From Streptomyces lunaelactis (GTDB taxonomy: Bacteria > Actinomycetota > Actinomycetes > Streptomycetales > Streptomycetaceae): DNA of 64,000 nt. The position numbers and the translations under genes are program-made. The notes under the pieces are model-generated. The model searched no databases, had not been told where the DNA came from, and saw only the letters and a list, made by a program, of their open reading frames with translations. Below, one piece after another: positions 1-7,799 of this stretch. The stretch's first letter is position 1; every line of letters starts with the position of its first letter. The stretch lies in NCBI RefSeq assembly GCF_003054555.1, contig NZ_CP026304.1:7068001-7132000 (forward strand), read 5' to 3'.

Positions 1-1
1 A

Positions 2-208
2 GTCCTCGAGGTGATGCAGCAGCTCGCCCGGGACGGAATGACCATGGTGGTCGTCACCCATGAGATGGGCTTCGCCCGCTCCGCCGCCAACCGCGTCGTC
101 TTCATGTCGGACGGCCGCATCATCGAGGACCGCACGCCGGAGGACTTCTTCACCAACCCGGAGAGTGACCGCGCCAAGGACTTCCTCTCCAAGATCCTCA
201 AGCACTGA
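2..208 (+). CDS. Amino-acid ABC transporter ATP-binding protein, C-terminal part
   Basis: This is the last 68 codons of an ABC ATPase that begins upstream of the window. The visible part has the H-loop region VVVTHEMGFAR, followed by a D-G-R-I-I-E-D stretch and a tail with F-F-T-N-P, typical of polar amino-acid (glutamate/glutamine, GluA/GlnQ-like) uptake ATPases. Such proteins drive import from the cytoplasmic face with two permeases and a lipoprotein binding protein, which would lie to the left. Walker A, Walker B and the signature are outside the window, so the substrate class rests only on the tail. It is convergent with the next gene. Confidence 0.85.
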   Translation, partial: VLEVMQQLARDGMTMVVVTHEMGFARSAANRVVFMSDGRIIEDRTPEDFFTNPESDRAKDFLSKILKH

Positions 209-437
209 CCGGGGGATTGCTGGACTCATGATGCGTACGAGACCCACTGAAGTGCCATGGAGTCGCCGGATGACCGATCCTCCTGACCTCTACGACATCC
301 CGGGGCCCGACACCCGCAATCCGAGAACAGAGGCCGTGGAAAGTGCCCCGGCCCAACCAGGGACGCTGCTGCCAACAGGTCCCCCCACGCCCGCCAGGGC
401 ATAGGGGGAGAGCGCAGCAGCTCGTGGGGCACGGCCC

Positions 438-460
438 TCCCCCTGCCTTCGGTGGGGGGA
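438..460. terminator. Hairpin between convergent genes
   Basis: A run of C residues (439-443) pairs with a run of G residues (454-458) around a GCC-TTC-GGT centre. It lies between the convergent ABC ATPase and the CocE-type hydrolase and is plausibly a bidirectional terminator. No U-tract follows, as is usual in high-GC actinobacteria. The rest of 209-481 holds nothing else I can support. Confidence 0.45.
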
Positions 461-481
461 CCACCTGGCGGTAGCCGGTGA

Positions 482-2071
482 TCACTTCTCGCGCAGCGGG
501 ACCGACAGATACGACGGGTCGGCTGCGGACGAGGAGAAGGTCAGCTGCGCGCCGGACGGGTTGTGCTCGATGTAGAGCGGGTCGACGGTGTCGACGACCA
601 GGGCGAGACGGTGGCCGGCCGGTACGTCGTAGGCGGTGGAGAACAACTCCAGGTCGACGGCGAACGGCTTGCCGGGCGTCTTGTCGTGGAAGGTGTACGG
701 CGCGTTGCTGACCAGCTTGCCGAGGCCGAGCGGGCCCACGTCGTAGAGATACGCGACGAGGGTGCCGCTCTCCTTGGTGCTGGTGACCGTGGTGTGCAGC
801 TTCGTGGTGCCGCGCACAGGCTGCTCGGAGCCGTACCGCTCGGACTGCCAGACCGCGGCGAACGAGCGCGGCAGCAAGGGGATCGACGCCATCGGGGGCA
901 GCTTGGCGAACTGGTCCAGGATGCTGGAGAGGAAGATGATCCCGCCGTTGGCGCCCGAGTCGATGTTGGCGAAGATCTTCTTGGTACCGTCCAGGTCGAT
1001 CTTCCGCTCCGTCGCCGCCACCGACTTCCAGTCCGGATAGCTTTCGTACGCGCCGGTGGAACGGGACTTGAGGCGGACGGGCTGCTCGCGCTCCACGCCG
1101 TTGTCGACGCCCTTGAGGTAGTGGTCCAACCACCGGTGGGCGCTGGTCCAGGTGTCGTTGGGCAGCCCGAGCAGTCCGGTTCCTTCGGCCGTGGCGTGGT
1201 CGCCGGGGCGCAGCTCCAGCCGCTTGGGGCCGGTGAGCTTCTCGTAGAAGTCCGCGTACTGGTTGGGCGGGAAGATCGTGTCGCCCCAGGCGTTGCCGAG
1301 CATGATGGCGGCGCCGTTGGCGTTGATCCGGTCCAGATAGGTGATGGGGGAGCGCTTCTTTCCCCAGGCGATCAACTCCTGCTCCTTGGCGAGGTTGGAG
1401 GAGAAGAAGTCCGCCGTGATCCGCTGGAACTCCTCGCTCGGCCGGCCGGTGACATACCCCGCCCCGGCGAGCATCGCCGTGGCCTGCACATGCTGGGTGC
1501 GGCCGCTGTAGATGGACTCGACGAGGTCGGCCCAGCCGCTGAGCGCCGCGACCGCCTTGATCCGTTTGTCATGGCCGGCGGCCAGCAGGCAGATGCCCGC
1601 GCCGTAGGAGACCCCCGCCATGCCGACCTTGCCGGGGTCGGCGGGGGTGTTGGCGAGCGCCCAGTCGATCACCTTGGAGGCGTCGGCGATGTCGGGAGGC
1701 CCGGCCACCTCGATCTTGCCGCCGGACTGCCAGAAGCCGCGGGTGTTGTAACTCACCACGACGTAGCCCGAGTCAGCGAGCTGCCTGGCCTGGGCGATGT
1801 ATTCGATCTGGGGCAGGCCCCAGCTCGTGGGCAGCACGATCACGGGGTACTTGTGCGTGCCGTCCGAGCCTGAGGGCGTGATGACATTGGCCTTGAGTAC
1901 GGTGCCGCCGTCACCCTCGATGTCGACGAACCGTATACCGGTGGCGGTGGATTGGGCCTGGATGCCGACCGCCGGGGCGGCGGGTGCCACGCCGACGGCC
2001 GGTCCGGCGAGAAGCGCGGCGGAGACCGTACCGATCGCGGTCGTACGCAGAGCCTTGCGCGGTTGTCCCAC
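482..2071 (-). CDS. Secreted CocE/X-Pro dipeptidyl-peptidase-type alpha/beta hydrolase
   Basis: A 529-residue protein with an N-terminal export signal (RKALRTTAIGTVSAALLAGP followed by Ala-rich cleavage region), so probably secreted. The body fits the peptidase S15/CocE hydrolase family: nucleophile elbow GVSYGAG with Ser155, a preceding YNTRGFWQSGG segment, a candidate Asp in AWGDTIFPP and a candidate His in PGDHATAEG. The C-terminal third fits the beta-sandwich (X-Pro C-terminal) domain of this family. The family cleaves acyl or peptide bonds; the substrate here is unknown. The GTG start is chosen because GAGGAG lies about 7 nt upstream on the minus strand. The upstream region carries several inverted repeats. 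Confidence 0.82.
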   Translation of the reverse strand: MGQPRKALRTTAIGTVSAALLAGPAVGVAPAAPAVGIQAQSTATGIRFVDIEGDGGTVLKANVITPSGSDGTHKYPVIVLPTSWGLPQIEYIAQARQLADSGYVVVSYNTRGFWQSGGKIEVAGPPDIADASKVIDWALANTPADPGKVGMAGVSYGAGICLLAAGHDKRIKAVAALSGWADLVESIYSGRTQHVQATAMLAGAGYVTGRPSEEFQRITADFFSSNLAKEQELIAWGKKRSPITYLDRINANGAAIMLGNAWGDTIFPPNQYADFYEKLTGPKRLELRPGDHATAEGTGLLGLPNDTWTSAHRWLDHYLKGVDNGVEREQPVRLKSRSTGAYESYPDWKSVAATERKIDLDGTKKIFANIDSGANGGIIFLSSILDQFAKLPPMASIPLLPRSFAAVWQSERYGSEQPVRGTTKLHTTVTSTKESGTLVAYLYDVGPLGLGKLVSNAPYTFHDKTPGKPFAVDLELFSTAYDVPAGHRLALVVDTVDPLYIEHNPSGAQLTFSSSAADPSYLSVPLREK

Positions 2072-2087
2072 GGGTCACTCCTCACGT

Positions 2088-2103
2088 GTCACTTCAAAGT
2101 GAC
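2088..2103. promoter_or_regulatory. Palindrome upstream of the S15-type hydrolase
   Basis: GTCACTT and AAGTGAC arms flank a 2-nt centre, 17 nt upstream of the hydrolase start. This looks like an operator for a dimeric repressor. The regulator is not identified. Confidence 0.4.
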
Positions 2104-2121
2104 CCGACGGTAACCGGGAGG

Positions 2122-2163
2122 ACTTACCTGAAGTAACTCCTCGGTAAGTTACGTGAGAGTAAC
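2122..2163. promoter_or_regulatory. Nested inverted repeats in the hydrolase upstream region
   Basis: ACTTACC (2122-2128) pairs with GGTAAGT (2143-2149), and GTTAC (2148-2152) pairs with GTAAC (2159-2163). The block is AT-richer than its surroundings and lies upstream of the minus-strand hydrolase, so it probably holds its promoter and operators. It also lies just beyond the 3' end of the transpeptidase gene. Confidence 0.4.
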
Positions 2164-2190
2164 GATATTGGACGGCGCGTCAGCAGTGGC

Positions 2191-3393
2191 TCAGCGCAGG
2201 GCGCTCTTCGCCTGCCACTCGGACCAGGACAGATTCCACTCGCCGTAGCCGTTGTTGAGCGCCTGCGTGCCCTTGGCGTCGTCGCCGGTCACCTCGAAGG
2301 GGTCACCGACCTGAACCTGGTCGTAGATCCACTTGGCGTCGGCGTCGCTCATGCCGATGCAGCCGGAGGACTTGTTGGCGCTGCCGAAGTACCCGGCGTT
2401 CCAGGGCGCTGCGTGCGCGTACATCCCGGACCAGGTCAGCCGCATCGAGTAGTCGACCATCTTGTCGTAGGCGTCGCCGAGGCCCACCGTCTCGGAGCGC
2501 ATATTGATCGTGCCCTCCTTCGACATCAGTACGGTCCTGCCGCGCCAGGACGCCTTCTCGCCGCCCGGCGTTCCGGCCGACATCGGGATGTCCTTGATCT
2601 GCTGGCCGTCCCGCAGCAGCTTCAGCCGGTGGTTGTCGAGGTCGATCTTGACGATCTGGTTCCTGCCGACGGTGAGGTTGGTCGTGTAGTCGCGGACGAA
2701 CCAGCCGCCGCCCGGACCGGAGTCGATGCCGTTGAGGTCGGCCTTGAGCGTGACCTTGGTGTCGGGCTTCCAGTACTCCTTGGGGCGCCAGTCGGCCCTG
2801 TCCTTGCCCGACCAGTCCTGCATCCAGCCCCAGGAGCCCTCCGTCTTGTCGGAGGTGGTGACCTTGAGGTGCTTCTCCACCTCGGCCTTGTTCTTCACCG
2901 GGTGGTCGAAGACGATCGACAGCGGCTGGGCGATGCCCACCGTGGAGTTCTTGCCCGGGACCAGGGTGAGCTTGTTGACCTTGTCGGGGGCGGCCGTGGT
3001 GAAGGCCGCGGTGGCGCTGCCGCCTTCGGTGTCCTTCGCCGCCACGGAGTAGCTGGTGCCGGGGGCGGACGTGCGCGTGGAGGTCCAGCTCCTGCCGTCG
3101 GCCGAGATCCCGCCGGCCAGCTCGGCGCCCTTGGAGTCGGTGACCCTGACCTCCTTCAGCCTGCCGTCGGCGAGGGTCACCTTCACCGGCTCGCCCGCCG
3201 TGGCCTGCTTGCCCGAGAGGTTCACCGAGATCGCGGTCTGCTTCTTTCCGCCGCCCAGGCCGGCGCTGCCCGAATCGGCTCCGCCACCGCCGGAGCACGC
3301 GGTCAGTGCCGCCGCGAGGACCGCGGTGCCGGCTATCACGGCACTAGGGACGGGGCGGCGGCGGAGCGGGGTGCGCGGGCGTATGCGGCTCAA
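2191..3393 (-). CDS. Lipoprotein L,D-transpeptidase with Ig-like domains
   Basis: A 400-residue cell-envelope enzyme that should form 3-3 cross-links in peptidoglycan. A basic N-terminus and hydrophobic stretch end in the lipobox LTAC, with lipid-modified Cys33, then a Gly/Ser linker. Ig-like domains precede a C-terminal YkuD catalytic domain whose active-site segment reads SSGCIGMS with Cys345 and an upstream HAAPWNAGYFG. I chose a TTG start at 3393 because GGAGG lies 8 nt upstream and the lipoprotein signal follows at once. A longer reading from 3558 would put 55 unlikely residues before the signal. The SSGC motif varies from the commoner SHGC. Family confidence is high. Confidence 0.88.
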   Translation of the reverse strand: MSRIRPRTPLRRRPVPSAVIAGTAVLAAALTACSGGGGADSGSAGLGGGKKQTAISVNLSGKQATAGEPVKVTLADGRLKEVRVTDSKGAELAGGISADGRSWTSTRTSAPGTSYSVAAKDTEGGSATAAFTTAAPDKVNKLTLVPGKNSTVGIAQPLSIVFDHPVKNKAEVEKHLKVTTSDKTEGSWGWMQDWSGKDRADWRPKEYWKPDTKVTLKADLNGIDSGPGGGWFVRDYTTNLTVGRNQIVKIDLDNHRLKLLRDGQQIKDIPMSAGTPGGEKASWRGRTVLMSKEGTINMRSETVGLGDAYDKMVDYSMRLTWSGMYAHAAPWNAGYFGSANKSSGCIGMSDADAKWIYDQVQVGDPFEVTGDDAKGTQALNNGYGEWNLSWSEWQAKSALR

Positions 3394-3581
3394 CGGGAAA
3401 ACCTCCGATGCGATCTCTGTCGCGGGGAGAGAGTGCGAGCCGGCGCGAAGGGTTGCGGAACATCCCGGATTTCCCGGTAACTCCGGTGTGACAAGAAACG
3501 CAGCGGTAAGGGTCTTTGGTCCCTGGAAAAGAGTCTTGCCGCCCCCTGGCGTTCTCACCGGGGGAGCGGCAGTCTCGCCGT

Positions 3582-4124
3582 ATGGACACGGTGACCGGAG
3601 GCAAGACCCTGCGACTGCGGCTGAGACGGCAGGTGGAGTGGGTGCCCGTGGCGGCGCTCGTACTCGCGGTCGTCTGGGGCATCGCCGTCGGGACGGTCGT
3701 CGACGGCCCGAACGGCACGGCCGGCGGCATCGCCATGTCGGTCGTCGGTGTCCCGATCGCCGTCCTCGCGGTCAGCGGCGCGGGCCATCTGGTGCGGCCG
3801 CTGCGCGTGAGAGCCGACGCGGAGGGGCTGACCGTGCGGCTGCCGACCTGGCCGGGCAGGACAGTCCCCTGGTCCGCCATCTCGCGGGTGAGCGCATCGC
3901 CGCGGTACGTCGTCGTCGAGGGCCGCGCGCCGGTCGGGAAGCTGCCGCGGACCTGCCGGCTGCGGGCCGCGTACCGCAGACTCGCCGCTTCAGAAGGGTC
4001 CGATACAGGCGAGGGGCTCTGCTTCGAGACACAGGTCTTCGATCTGGATCCGGCCGAACTGCTGGACGCCATCAGGCAGTACGCGCCGGTAGGGCTCACG
4101 GTAACGGACGAAACGCGCCAGTAG
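3582..4124 (+). CDS. Small membrane protein with bacterial PH-like domain
   Basis: A 180-residue protein with two predicted membrane segments near the N-terminus (VPVAALVLAVVWGIAVGTVV and GIAMSVVGVPIAVLAVSGAG). A cytoplasmic region follows containing ADAEGLTVRLP and VPWSAISRV, the pattern of actinobacterial PH-domain membrane proteins. The function of this group is not established. ATG 3582 is preferred over an in-frame upstream start at 3516 because the upstream residues look non-coding and a purine-rich GGGGGAGCGG precedes 3582. It is divergent from the transpeptidase gene. Confidence 0.7.
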   Translation: MDTVTGGKTLRLRLRRQVEWVPVAALVLAVVWGIAVGTVVDGPNGTAGGIAMSVVGVPIAVLAVSGAGHLVRPLRVRADAEGLTVRLPTWPGRTVPWSAISRVSASPRYVVVEGRAPVGKLPRTCRLRAAYRRLAASEGSDTGEGLCFETQVFDLDPAELLDAIRQYAPVGLTVTDETRQ

Positions 4125-4213
4125 GCTTCCGCAGGCCCCCTCACCGGCCTTGCCCGTTCGGGCAGTTGAGGCGACCGTGGTCGTGCAGCCCGCTGTCCGC
4201 GATCGGAGTAGCC

Positions 4214-4990
4214 GTGGCCCCCTTCCTTCTGCCCCATTCACTGCATGGATCGGGCCCCCACCGGATCATCGCCGTGCACGGCTGGCTCGCCGACCGGACC
4301 GACTACGGCGGGGGACTGCCGGACCTCGACCGGCAGAACTTCACCTACGTTCTCGTCGATCTGCGCGGCTACGGCGAGGCGCGGGAGGCACCCGGCGCGT
4401 ACACCACCACCGAGGGCGCGGCCGACATCCTCGCGCTCGCCGACCGGCTCGGCTGGGACTCGTTCTCGCTCATCGGCCACTCGATGGGCGGCGCGGTCGT
4501 CCAGCGCGTCCTGGCCGCCGCCCCGTACCGGGTGCGGCGGCTGGTCGGGATCTCGCCCGTACCCGCGAGCGGACTGAAGATGCCGCCCGAGCAGTGGGAG
4601 CTGTTCGCATCCGCCGCCGGGAAGCCGGAGAGCCGGCGCGCCATCATCGACTACACCACCGGCTCGGTGCGGCCGGCCGCCTGGCTGGACCGGATGGTCG
4701 ACCGGTCGGTGGCCCGCAGCGATCCCGATGCCTTCCGCGCCTGGCTCGACTCCTGGGCGGGCGAGGACTTCCACGCCGAGGTGGCGGGCGCGCCGATTCC
4801 GGCACTGGCGGTGACCGGCGCGCTCGACCCGGCGATCAGCGCGGACTTCATGCGGCAGACCTGGCTGCGGTGTTACGCACGCGGTGAGCTCGCCGAGCTG
4901 GCGTGCGCGGGACACCACGCGATGGACGAGACCCCGCTCCAGCTCATCCGTACCGTCGAGGACTTCCTGCGGGAGGACCGTCGCGTATGA
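4214..4990 (+). CDS. Alpha/beta-fold hydrolase
   Basis: A 258-residue soluble alpha/beta hydrolase with an oxyanion region IIAVHGWLAD, the nucleophile elbow IGHSMGGA, a candidate acid in VTGALDPAIS and a candidate His in CAGHHAMDETP. There is no signal peptide, so it is probably cytoplasmic. The length fits single-domain esterase, lactonase or haloperoxidase-like enzymes, and the substrate cannot be told. The GTG start at 4214 has GGAG about 7 nt upstream; the frame stays open further upstream but that part reads as shadow of the membrane-protein gene. It lies 89 bp after the PH-domain gene on the same strand. Confidence 0.8.
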   Translation: MAPFLLPHSLHGSGPHRIIAVHGWLADRTDYGGGLPDLDRQNFTYVLVDLRGYGEAREAPGAYTTTEGAADILALADRLGWDSFSLIGHSMGGAVVQRVLAAAPYRVRRLVGISPVPASGLKMPPEQWELFASAAGKPESRRAIIDYTTGSVRPAAWLDRMVDRSVARSDPDAFRAWLDSWAGEDFHAEVAGAPIPALAVTGALDPAISADFMRQTWLRCYARGELAELACAGHHAMDETPLQLIRTVEDFLREDRRV

Positions 4991-5055
4991 CAATGCGGGC
5001 ATGCTGAGGCCCGGTCAGACCGTGCCGCCAACCCCCGCTCGCCGGCAATCGTTTG

Positions 5056-5799
5056 TCAGGCCGAGGCGCGGTGGGAAGTGCGGACGGGCGGCAGGGGCGT
5101 CTGCGCCGCACGGGTCACATCGGCGACCTGCTCCACCACATCGGGGCCGTACGCCTGGGAGTTGACCACTTTCAGCAGCAGACAGAAGGACTTGTCGCCG
5201 TGCTTGCGGGCCAGCTTCTCGTGGTTGCGGGCGAGATAGCGGGAGGCCGCCTGATTGGTGATCGCGACCTGGCCGCAGAAGAGGAAGACGGGTCTGGCGT
5301 CCGGTCCGGCGGTGAGACGGGCCAGCACGACGTACTCGGCCGTCCCTTTCTCCAGCCGGTAGCGCTCACTGCCGATCTGGAAGGCCAGCCGGTCCGGGCC
5401 CGGCTCCAGGTCGGTGTTGATCTTGATGCCGGGCAGCATGGAGTGCAGATGGGCGGCCATCCGCCGGTTGGAGGTGGGGCCGCCGACGCAGTACTCCGTA
5501 CGCTCGCCGAAACCCTGCTGCGCGGTGTCGTGGGAGACGATCTGGGCGTTCGCGCCGCAGTCCTTGATCAGAGCGGAGAGTTCGAGCAGCGCGAAGACGT
5601 CGTAGCGGTGCACGGCTCCGTCATTGCCCGCCTCCCTGTTGACCACGAGCAGCGACTCGGAATTCCTGGGCAGGCCGAGGAAGGCCTGCTTGCGGCGGAG
5701 TTTGCGCCGCCACAGGTAGGTACGGGCGAACCAGCCGAAGGTTGCACTGATGCCGGCGGCTATCACGCCGAGCACGATGTTGCGTACGTCGTCAGTCAT
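5056..5799 (-). CDS. Membrane-anchored hypothetical protein
   Basis: A 247-residue protein with a single N-terminal hydrophobic segment (IVLGVIAAGISATFGWFA) followed by a basic WRRKLRRKQ stop-transfer stretch, so probably anchored with a cytoplasmic bulk. The rest has alternating strands and helices (ESLLVVNREAGNDG, YDVFALLELSALIKDCG, GERTEYCVGGPTSNRRM, RPVFLFCGQVAITNQAASRYLARNH). I do not recognise a characterised family. Hydrophobic strands and the CVGG segment suggest a folded domain rather than a linker. It is convergent with the hydrolase and divergent from ggt. Confidence 0.65.
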   Translation of the reverse strand: MTDDVRNIVLGVIAAGISATFGWFARTYLWRRKLRRKQAFLGLPRNSESLLVVNREAGNDGAVHRYDVFALLELSALIKDCGANAQIVSHDTAQQGFGERTEYCVGGPTSNRRMAAHLHSMLPGIKINTDLEPGPDRLAFQIGSERYRLEKGTAEYVVLARLTAGPDARPVFLFCGQVAITNQAASRYLARNHEKLARKHGDKSFCLLLKVVNSQAYGPDVVEQVADVTRAAQTPLPPVRTSHRASA

Positions 5800-5904
5800 G
5801 GGCGCGCATGTTAGCGGTGTTTGCGGACCATTGTTCGAGGCGGTCCTGACGGGGGAGTGGCGGTGAAGTTACAGTGCGCGGACATGCGTTGACTGGAGGT
5901 ACGG

Positions 5905-7734
5905 ATGCGTCGCTCCGCCGCACGTAATGTGTCGGTTTTCGCCGTTGCCGCGGCCGTGGTGTCGATCGGTGCGGCCGCACCGCCGAGCCACTCCCCGCCC
6001 GTGGGAACGCCCGCGAACACACCCGTCAAGTCGCCGGTGGCGGCCGGCTACGGCGGCGCGATCGCGAGCGTCGACCCGGATGCGTCGGCCGCCGGGATCG
6101 AGGTGCTGCGGCGCGGCGGCAACGCCGTGGACGCGGCGGTGGCGACCGCCGCCGCACTCGGCGTCACCGAGCCGTACTCCGCGGGCATCGGTGGTGGCGG
6201 CTACTTCGTCTACTACGACGCCAGGTCCCGCAAGGTCCACACCATCGACGGCCGCGAGACCGCGCCCGGCTCGGCCGACGCCTCGCTCTTCGTCGAGAAC
6301 GGCAAGCCCATCCCGTTCGAGGAGGGGATGACGAGCGGTCTCGGCGTCGGTACGCCGGGCACCCCGGCCACCTGGGACACCGCACTGGACGCCTGGGGCA
6401 CCAGACCGCTGCGGCAGCTGCTGCAGCCGGCCGAGCGGCTGGCGAAGGACGGCTTCACCGTCGACGCCACCTTCCGCTCGCAGACCGAGGCCAACCAGGC
6501 ACGCTTCGCGGACTTCCCCGACACGGCCGAGCTGTTCCTGCCGGGCGGGCAGCTGCCGGTGGTCGGCTCGGTCTTCAAGAACCCCGATCTGGCGCGTACG
6601 TACAAGGAGCTGGGGAGCAAGGGCGTCGGCACGCTCTACCGCGGCGAGCTGGCCCGCGACATCGTCCGTACGGTGCGCAAGCCCCCGGTCGCCGCGGGCG
6701 CGACGCGGGTCGTGCGGCCCGGCGATCTGACGACGAATGACCTGCGGTCGTACGAGACGGAGTGGCGGGCCCCGACGAGGGCCGGCTACCGCGGTCTTGA
6801 CGTGTACGGCATGGCGCCGTCCTCGTCGGGCGGTACGACCGTGGGCGAGGCGCTCAACATCCTGGAGCGGACCGACCTTTCGCAGGCCACGCAGGCGCAG
6901 TATCTGCACCGCTTCATCGAGGCGAGCCGGATCGCGTTCGCGGACCGGGGGAGGTGGGTCGGCGACCCGGCCTTCGAGGACGTACCGACGAAGGGGCTGC
7001 TGTCGCAGCGCTTCGCCGACTCGCGGGAGTGCCTGATCAAGGACAACGCGGTGCTCACCAGCCCGCTGGCGCCGGGCGACCCTGGCCACCCCGCGGCGTG
7101 CAGCGCTTCGGGCACGGCCGCCCCCACCACGTACGAGGGCGAGAACACCACCCACCTGACCGCCGCCGACAAGTGGGGCAATGTCGTCGCGTACACCCTG
7201 ACGATCGAGTCGACCGGCGGCAGCGGCATCACCGTGCCGGGCCGCGGCTTCCTGCTCAACAACGAGCTGACGGACTTCTCCTTCGCCCCGGCGAACCCGG
7301 CCGTCCACGACCCGAATCTGCCGGGTCCGGGCAGCCGCCCGCGTTCGTCCATGTCGCCGACGATCGTGCTCGACCACGGCCGTCCGGTCCTGGCCTTGGG
7401 CTCCCCGGGCGGCGCGACGATCATCACCACGGTGCTCCGGACCCTGACGGGCCACCTCGACCGGGGCCTGCCGCTGGTCGACGCCATCGCGGCACCACGT
7501 GCCAGTCAGCGCAACCAGGCGACGACGGAGCTGGAGCCGGCGCTGTGGAACAGTCCGCTGCGCGCCGAGCTGGAGGCGATCGGCCACGCCTTCCGGCAGA
7601 ACCCGGAGATCGGCGCGGCGACGGGCATCCAGCGGCTGCCCGACGGGCGGTGGCTGGCGGCCGCCGAGAAGGTACGCAGGGGCGGCGGATCCGCGATGGT
7701 CGTCCACCCGAGCGGTAACCCGTCCGGCGGCTGA
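5905..7734 (+). CDS. ggt: Gamma-glutamyltransferase
   Basis: A 609-residue secreted N-terminal-nucleophile enzyme that transfers or hydrolyses the gamma-glutamyl group of glutathione-like compounds. A signal peptide (residues about 1-27) precedes the large subunit, which opens GYGGAIASVDPDASAAGIEVLRRGGNAVDAAVA in family style. Autocleavage should occur before Thr415 in the ENTTHLTAAD segment, giving a small subunit with the SGITVPGRGFLLNNEL and GSPGGATI segments. The length matches the family. The ATG at 5905 follows GGAGG at 5896-5900. The 3' end runs into a hairpin just before the chitosanase gene. A decayed fragment of a related gene lies near 29.3 kb. Confidence 0.93.
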   Translation: MRRSAARNVSVFAVAAAVVSIGAAAPPSHSPPVGTPANTPVKSPVAAGYGGAIASVDPDASAAGIEVLRRGGNAVDAAVATAAALGVTEPYSAGIGGGGYFVYYDARSRKVHTIDGRETAPGSADASLFVENGKPIPFEEGMTSGLGVGTPGTPATWDTALDAWGTRPLRQLLQPAERLAKDGFTVDATFRSQTEANQARFADFPDTAELFLPGGQLPVVGSVFKNPDLARTYKELGSKGVGTLYRGELARDIVRTVRKPPVAAGATRVVRPGDLTTNDLRSYETEWRAPTRAGYRGLDVYGMAPSSSGGTTVGEALNILERTDLSQATQAQYLHRFIEASRIAFADRGRWVGDPAFEDVPTKGLLSQRFADSRECLIKDNAVLTSPLAPGDPGHPAACSASGTAAPTTYEGENTTHLTAADKWGNVVAYTLTIESTGGSGITVPGRGFLLNNELTDFSFAPANPAVHDPNLPGPGSRPRSSMSPTIVLDHGRPVLALGSPGGATIITTVLRTLTGHLDRGLPLVDAIAAPRASQRNQATTELEPALWNSPLRAELEAIGHAFRQNPEIGAATGIQRLPDGRWLAAAEKVRRGGGSAMVVHPSGNPSGG

Positions 7735-7761
7735 CCGGACGCGCCGGGCCGGGGAACGGGT

Positions 7762-7799
7762 AGGGAGCCTTTCGGCACTTTCGGACAGAAAGGCTCCCT
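7762..7799. promoter_or_regulatory. Perfect 12-bp inverted repeat abutting the chitosanase start
   Basis: AGGGAGCCTTTC (7762-7773) pairs perfectly with GAAAGGCTCCCT (7788-7799) across a 14-nt loop. The GTG start of the chitosanase gene begins at the very next base, and the only SD-like AAAGG lies inside the right arm. It may terminate ggt, act as a repressor operator, or mask translation initiation. Confidence 0.6.

Noticed and set aside
198..1133. Long minus-strand open frame overlapping the end of the S15-type hydrolase
   Set aside because: Arg/Gly-rich shadow of a real gene in high-GC DNA; no family-like sequence.
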